Below, piece after piece: positions 6,338-9,301 of a DNA stretch of 9,301 bases (positions are counted from its first letter, which is position 1; each line of letters opens with the position of its first letter). This DNA is from an uncultured Bacilli bacterium (GTDB lineage Bacteria > Bacillota_I > Bacilli_A > RF39 > UBA660). Below the pieces are notes generated by a model, which saw only the letters and a program-made list of their open reading frames with translations, had not been told where the DNA came from and did not search any database. The position numbers and the translations under genes are program-made. Where the stretch lies: assembly GCA_947630205.1 (NCBI GenBank), contig CANRGW010000045.1, positions 1-9,301 of the forward strand. The letters run 5' to 3'.

Positions 6338-6940
6338 TTACTCTTTTTTTAAAAAAGCACTTGCTCCTACTCCACACATTGGACATTTAAAATCTTTAGG
6401 TAATTCTTCTCCATAATAAATATAACCACAGACAGTACAAACATAAGCAGTTTTTCCTTCTTTCGTTTTTACTTTTAAAAATTCGTCTTTATGTTCTTGA
6501 TAATATTGATAAGACATTGGCTTAAGATCATTAAAACGTTCAGATTTTAAAATTTTACCAATAAAAATATCATGTGTTTTAGTATCAACTATATCTACTA
6601 CTTCACATTCTATATAACCAATTGTATCTTTTAATACTTTAATACCATCAACTTCTAGATAAGGAAAATTTAAAAATTTATCAATATCGCGTGAGGAGTT
6701 AAAACCAAAAGTTTTAATTATTTCCCCATCTACATTAGCACTTAAAATAGTTATAGCAAACTTTTTATTTTTCTTAATCATTTCATTAGTATAATTATTT
6801 TTATTAATACAAACACTTATTAAAGCCGGTTCACTTGAACTTACTTGTAAAACCGTATCAACTATACAAGCAGAACCAACGGTTGATGCTACAAACATTC
6901 CTGATAAAATATCTCTTATTATTTTTTTATCTTGTTTCAT
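6338..6940 (-). CDS. High-molecular-weight rubredoxin-like protein (flavin reductase domain plus rubredoxin)
   Basis: This 200-residue protein fuses a flavin-reductase-like FMN-binding domain (about 5-155; SGMFVASTVGSACIVDTVLQVSSSEPALISVCINKNNYT, then FAITILSAN) to a C-terminal rubredoxin. The rubredoxin (about 165-200) has C168-x-x-C171-G-Y and C186-x-x-C189-G, with a short inter-pair segment. The layout matches Hrb of acetogens, which takes electrons from NAD(P)H via FMN to the rubredoxin iron and on to flavodiiron or rubrerythrin partners. Here rubrerythrin is the next gene downstream, 117 bases away and with no clear terminator between, so it is the likely acceptor (inference). The start at 6940 is chosen because GGAGG (6950-6946) lies 5 bases upstream. 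An ATG at 6952 overlaps that site and is unlikely. No signal peptide is present, so it is cytoplasmic. Confidence 0.9.
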   Translation of the reverse strand: MKQDKKIIRDILSGMFVASTVGSACIVDTVLQVSSSEPALISVCINKNNYTNEMIKKNKKFAITILSANVDGEIIKTFGFNSSRDIDKFLNFPYLEVDGIKVLKDTIGYIECEVVDIVDTKTHDIFIGKILKSERFNDLKPMSYQYYQEHKDEFLKVKTKEGKTAYVCTVCGYIYYGEELPKDFKCPMCGVGASAFLKKE

Positions 6941-6945
6941 ATACG

Positions 6946-6950
6946 CCTCC
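6946..6950 (-). promoter_or_regulatory. Ribosome-binding site of the Hrb-like gene (decides start)
   Basis: GGAGG on the minus strand overlaps the in-frame ATG at 6952 and sits 5 bases before the ATG at 6940. It therefore supports the shorter 200-residue form. Confidence 0.85.
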
Positions 6951-6960
6951 ATTTATATTA

Positions 6961-6969
6961 AGTATATCA
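6961..6969 (-). promoter_or_regulatory. Extended -10 promoter of the Hrb-like gene
   Basis: The minus strand reads TGATATACT (6969-6961), an extended -10 of the TGnTATAAT type. No clear -35 is present at 17 bases. RNA would start near 6954, just ahead of the ribosome-binding site. Read-through from the interrupted gene upstream is also possible, as no terminator is seen in the 57 bases between. Confidence 0.5.
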
Positions 6970-6997
6970 TGTTCTTCAAAAAAGAGAAATTAAATTA

Positions 6998-7681
6998 TTA
7001 GAAAAATCCTTTCCTTTGCATATCTTTTTTTATTTCTTGACAGATATCTTCATAACCTATTTCTTCTTTTAAAAGAGAGATTTCTTTTTTTAGTTGCTCT
7101 AAATAAAATGGTTGAGTTGGTACTAAATTTGTTTCTAAAGGTGGTAAAATAAGAGGCAACATATATTTATCTTCTTCAAAATTACTATCTTTTAAAAGTT
7201 CTTCTAAAAAAGCTAAAGTTTTTTCCCGATTATTAACTTTTTTAATTATAGGATGCTGCATTCGATAATATAAATTTTTTTCAAAAACTAAGCCAACGGA
7301 AGTATCATAAACCCAAATTTTCCCATCTTTACCTTTTCTTTCAGCAAAACAATGTCCTCCATAGTTTTCACTTAAATTACCTTCTTTAAATTTTTTTATT
7401 AAATCAGGTCTTAAACGAAGACCATCAACTAAACTATCTACAACTTGAAAATCATCATCTTGAAAACCTAAAGTTACAAGGGTTGCTCTATCGTATCAAT
7501 AACCATTTGCTAAATTTAAATGTAATAAGAGAATTGTTGCTTTCAAACCACCTAAATAAATATGACTTAAATTATTTAATAGTTCATCATCATATTTTTT
7601 TATTAAACCATGCATAACTCCGTAATAAAATAATAGATTATATCTTTTTTTAAATAAATTATACCTTATTTCATCAACCAT
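6998..7681 (-). pseudogene. Unknown protein with Cys-His-Asp-like motifs, interrupted by one in-frame TGA
   Basis: One 228-codon frame (final TAA included) runs from the ATG at 7681 to the stop at 6998. It is broken only by TGA at 7498-7496, codon 62. The frame continues at once with good protein: LANGY-[TGA]-YDRATLVTLGF, then GGH110-CFAE, then IWVYD126-TS, then a charged helical tail. The order G-x-[TGA]-x-D-x-A, H-x-x-x-E, W-x-x-D-x-S resembles transglutaminase/papain-like enzymes, with the TGA where the catalytic Cys would be. That is pattern recognition, not an identified family. GAGG (7691-7688) is 6 bases before the ATG at 7681; an ATG at 7693 has no such site. The gene has its own promoter and may be co-transcribed with the Hrb-like gene 57 bases on. 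It may be a recent nonsense pseudogene, a recoded (selenocysteine or Cys) gene, or a base-call error. The 87-codon frame starting at the ATG at 7261 has no ribosome-binding site and is just the tail. Confidence 0.75.
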
Positions 7682-7705
7682 ATCCTGCCTCATAAATTTC
7701 TATAT

Positions 7706-7714
7706 ATTATAGCA
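7706..7714 (-). promoter_or_regulatory. Extended -10 promoter of the interrupted gene
   Basis: The minus strand reads TGCTATAAT (7714-7706), a perfect -10 with an extended TG. The -35 is weak. RNA would start near 7699, about 18 bases before the ATG at 7681, leaving room for the GAGG. An intact promoter argues against long-standing decay of the gene. Confidence 0.7.
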
Positions 7715-7737
7715 TATTTTTTCTAATAAGTATTTTT

Positions 7738-7766
7738 TTAACGAAAATAAGTTAAAATCATATAAT
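7738..7766 (+). promoter_or_regulatory. Promoter of the substrate-binding lipoprotein gene
   Basis: TTAACG (7738-7743) and a perfect TATAAT (7761-7766) are 17 bases apart. RNA would start near 7773, so the leader is only about 12 bases and consists mainly of the ribosome-binding site. There is no room for a riboswitch. Confidence 0.75.
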
Positions 7767-7775
7767 ACTTTGATT

Positions 7776-7780
7776 GGAGG
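7776..7780 (+). promoter_or_regulatory. Ribosome-binding site of the lipoprotein gene (decides start)
   Basis: GGAGG lies 4 bases before the ATG at 7785. An in-frame TTG at 7770 precedes this site and the predicted RNA start, so it is not the start codon. Confidence 0.9.
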
Positions 7781-7784
7781 AAAA

Positions 7785-8768
7785 ATGAAAAAGAAAATTA
7801 TTACAATTGTTGCCTTTTTAATTATTTTTGTATCAGCATGTGCTGTTTTATTTAAATTTAATAAAAAAGATGATAATTTAACTAAAGTTAGAGTTGCAGA
7901 AGTTGCTCATAGTATCTTTTATGCACCTCAGTATGTAGCTTTACATAAGGGATATTTTAAAGATTATGGACTTGATGTAGAATTAATTTTAGCAAATGGA
8001 GCCGATAAAGTTACAGCAGCCGTTTTATCAGGTGATGTTGAAATAGGATTTTCTGGTTCAGAAGCAACAATTTATGTTTATAATCAAGGAGAAAAAGATT
8101 ATTTAAAAACATTTGCTCAATTAACTCAAAAAGATGGAAGTTTCATAGTTTCAAGAAAGAAAATAGATAATTTTTCCCTTGAAGATTTAAAAGGAAAATA
8201 TATAATTGGAGGAAGGATTGCCGGAATGCCGGAGATGACCCTTGAATATATTTTAACGGAAAAAGGAATTGATCCTAAAAAAGATTTAACAATTGATACT
8301 AGTATTGCTTTTGCTTCGATGCAAGGAGCATTTATAGGAGGTACTGGAGACTTTGTATCTTTATTTGAACCTAATGCTACTTTAGTTGAAAAAGAAGGAT
8401 ATGGATATGTAGTTGCAAGTTTAGGTGAACTCGGAGGAATTGTACCTTATACTGCTTATAATGCTAGAATTTCTTACTTAGAAAAAAATCCTGATGTTAT
8501 AGAAAATTTCACGAAAGCTATTCAAAAAGGTCTTGATTTTGTTCATACTAAAAGTAGTAAAGAAATAGCAGAAGTTATTTTACCTGAATTTCCAGATACA
8601 TCTTTAGAAGATTTAATAAAAGTAATTGATAGATATAAAAATGCCGATACTTGGCCAACTACTACCGAATTTACTGAAAAATCATTTGACCATTTACAAG
8701 ATATTATGATTAATGCTAATCAACTTGATAAAAAAGTTGAATATAAAGATTTAATCTATCAAAAATAA
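7785..8768 (+). CDS. ABC transporter substrate-binding lipoprotein, NMT1/SsuA/ThiY family
   Basis: This 327-residue protein should sit on the outer face of the cytoplasmic membrane and deliver a small ligand to an ABC importer. Residues 2-4 are Lys, 5-18 are hydrophobic, and VSAC with Cys19 forms a lipobox. The mature part is of NMT1/periplasmic-binding type II: VRVAEVAHSIFYAPQYVALHKGYFKDYGLDVEL at 35-67, GDVEIGFSGSEATIYVYNQG at 83-102, and IIGGRIAGMPEMTLEYIL in the hinge region. Family ligands include sulfonates, nitrate and thiamine or pyrimidine precursors. The sequence alone does not tell which applies. The start at 7785 follows GGAGG. It is a single-gene unit: the gene on its left is divergent, a terminator follows, and no permease or ATPase gene is in the window. 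It must share a transporter encoded elsewhere, or be a stray copy. Confidence 0.92.
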   Translation: MKKKIITIVAFLIIFVSACAVLFKFNKKDDNLTKVRVAEVAHSIFYAPQYVALHKGYFKDYGLDVELILANGADKVTAAVLSGDVEIGFSGSEATIYVYNQGEKDYLKTFAQLTQKDGSFIVSRKKIDNFSLEDLKGKYIIGGRIAGMPEMTLEYILTEKGIDPKKDLTIDTSIAFASMQGAFIGGTGDFVSLFEPNATLVEKEGYGYVVASLGELGGIVPYTAYNARISYLEKNPDVIENFTKAIQKGLDFVHTKSSKEIAEVILPEFPDTSLEDLIKVIDRYKNADTWPTTTEFTEKSFDHLQDIMINANQLDKKVEYKDLIYQK

Positions 8769-8771
8769 ATT

Positions 8772-8796
8772 TATCCACTTTATGGTGGATATTTTT
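8772..8796 (+). terminator. Terminator of the lipoprotein gene
   Basis: TATCCAC (8772-8778) and GTGGATA (8785-8791) form a 7-bp stem with a 6-base loop, followed by TTTTT. It begins 4 bases after the stop codon. Confidence 0.88.
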
Positions 8797-8813
8797 CATA
8801 ATAAAGTTTTTTT

Positions 8814-8844
8814 TAAGAAATTTTTAATTTTTCTTATTTTTTTT
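8814..8844 (+). terminator. Possible second, AT-rich terminator
   Basis: TAAGAAA (8814-8820) and TTTCTTA (8830-8836) form a 7-bp stem with a 9-base loop, followed by eight T residues. It is weaker than the one just upstream and may act as a back-up. Confidence 0.45.
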
Positions 8845-8849
8845 AGTAA

Positions 8850-8862
8850 AAGACATTGTCTT
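8850..8862. repeat. 13-bp palindrome upstream of the YhcG-like gene
   Basis: AAGACA and TGTCTT flank a central T (AAGACATTGTCTT). The shape suits a small dimeric repressor site rather than a hairpin, as there is no loop. It lies about 60 bases before the -10 of the next gene. Function is unproven. Confidence 0.3.
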
Positions 8863-8920
8863 AACATGCTTTAATCATTTGCTAATTTTAAAAAAATGAA
8901 TATGCATTATAGAAAATTTA

Positions 8921-8929
8921 TGATAAAAT
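8921..8929 (+). promoter_or_regulatory. Possible extended -10 of the YhcG-like gene
   Basis: TGATAAAAT fits an extended -10 (TG-n-TAAAAT). No convincing -35 is seen upstream. RNA would start near 8936, giving a leader of about 37 bases with AAAGGAAG before the ATG. Confidence 0.4.
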
Positions 8930-8972
8930 ATACGTTAAGAAAAAATAGTAATTTAAAGAAAGGAAGAAACGT

Positions 8973-9301
8973 ATGATTGAAAATAATGAATATTTTATGC
9001 TTTTAGAAGATATTAAAAGTACATTAGTAACTACAAGAAATAAAGTTATAGAAAATGCAAACAAAGACTTAATTTTAATGTATTACAATATTGGATTAAA
9101 ATTATTAAAAAATAATAAATGGGGAACATCTTTTATTGATACTTTAGCAAAAGATTTAAAAATAGAGTTTCCTACAATTAAAGGAATGTCAGCAAGAAAT
9201 TTAAGATATATGCAAAAATTTGCTGATGAATTTGATAATGATGAATTTTTGCAGCATCATGTTGCAAAATTACCTTGGACTTCTATTACAACTATTATGG
9301 A
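8973..9301 (+). CDS. YhcG/DUF1016 family protein, N-terminal 109 codons (3' part outside window)
   Basis: The visible part matches the N-terminal domain of YhcG-type proteins, which carry a PDDEXK nuclease domain in the C-terminal half. Recognisable segments are MYYNIGLKLL at 36-45 (usual YWEIGRRI), W50-G with FIDTLAKDLKIEFPTIKGMSARNLRYMQKFADEF at 54-87 (usual LSKDLKxEFPGxKGFSxRNLxYMRxFA), and VAKLPWTSITTIM at 97-109 (usual QLPWGHN). Full-length relatives are about 330-380 residues. The nuclease motif cannot be seen here because the window ends. The ATG at 8973 follows AAAGGAAG. Members are often found beside restriction-modification, toxin-antitoxin or mobile genes, and roles in DNA processing or defence have been proposed. 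Only the sequence to the right could show whether that holds here. Confidence 0.88.
   Translation, partial: MIENNEYFMLLEDIKSTLVTTRNKVIENANKDLILMYYNIGLKLLKNNKWGTSFIDTLAKDLKIEFPTIKGMSARNLRYMQKFADEFDNDEFLQHHVAKLPWTSITTIM

Noticed and set aside
6998..7261. A separate 87-residue gene starting at the ATG at 7261
   Set aside because: There is no ribosome-binding site before 7261, and the frame continues unbroken upstream to the TGA at 7498. It is the tail of the interrupted gene.
7430..7495. A SECIS element just after the in-frame TGA
   Set aside because: Only a 4-bp AACC/GGTT pairing with a 12-base loop and a weak CTTG/CAAG alternative were found. This is too weak to call, though not enough to exclude recoding.
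7496..7498. UGA read as Trp genome-wide (mycoplasma-type code)
   Set aside because: All the Trp codons I read in the other genes, including more than a dozen in ileS, are TGG. In so AT-rich a genome using that code, TGA would be common.
1..9301. CRISPR array, insertion sequence, integrase or attachment site
   Set aside because: No spaced direct repeats, transposase-like product or long terminal inverted repeats were seen anywhere in the window. The tRNA-His 3' end has no nearby duplicate that I could find by eye.

Overview
The window is very AT-rich. It has strong GGAGG-type Shine-Dalgarno sites, near-consensus sigma-A promoters, a T-box leader, and TAA at every complete intact gene. This points to a low-GC Bacillota (Firmicutes) bacterium. 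Rubrerythrin and a flavin-reductase/rubredoxin fusion suggest an anaerobe, perhaps a gut lineage close to Mollicutes or Erysipelotrichia; that placement is inference. Trp is written TGG throughout the intact genes, so the standard bacterial code (table 11) applies.

Layout. Positions 1-4460 are all read from the minus strand. From right to left they hold a tRNA-His(GTG) gene with its own promoter and terminator, a metallophosphoesterase with an N-terminal helix-turn-helix, the ribosome-assembly GTPase obgE, an isoleucine T-box leader with an AUC specifier, and the start of ileS, which leaves the window at base 1. The ileS product carries a GLHH active-site signature in place of HIGH. This is the swapped GxHH form reported for highly mupirocin-resistant type 2 IleRS enzymes. 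gpsA (glycerol-3-phosphate dehydrogenase) is a single plus-strand transcription unit between tRNA-His and the next block.

Positions 5640-7714 form a minus-strand block. It holds a gene of unknown function broken by one in-frame TGA, then a flavin-reductase/rubredoxin fusion (Hrb-like), then rubrerythrin. No clear terminator separates them, so they may be partly co-transcribed. The last two form a peroxide/oxygen detoxification pair: a flavin-linked rubredoxin that can pass electrons to a diiron peroxidase. The rubrerythrin promoter region holds a long inverted repeat whose arms begin TTATAAT, like PerR half-sites. In the broken gene, the TGA falls where a Cys-His-Asp (transglutaminase/papain-like) enzyme would have its nucleophilic Cys. 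This is the oddest feature of the window.

On the right, a lipoprotein substrate-binding protein of the NMT1/SsuA/ThiY type is transcribed divergently from the broken gene and closed by a terminator. No permease or ATPase gene is next to it. The window ends in the first 109 codons of a YhcG/DUF1016 gene, a PDDEXK-nuclease family often found in accessory or defence loci, so a more variable region may begin there.
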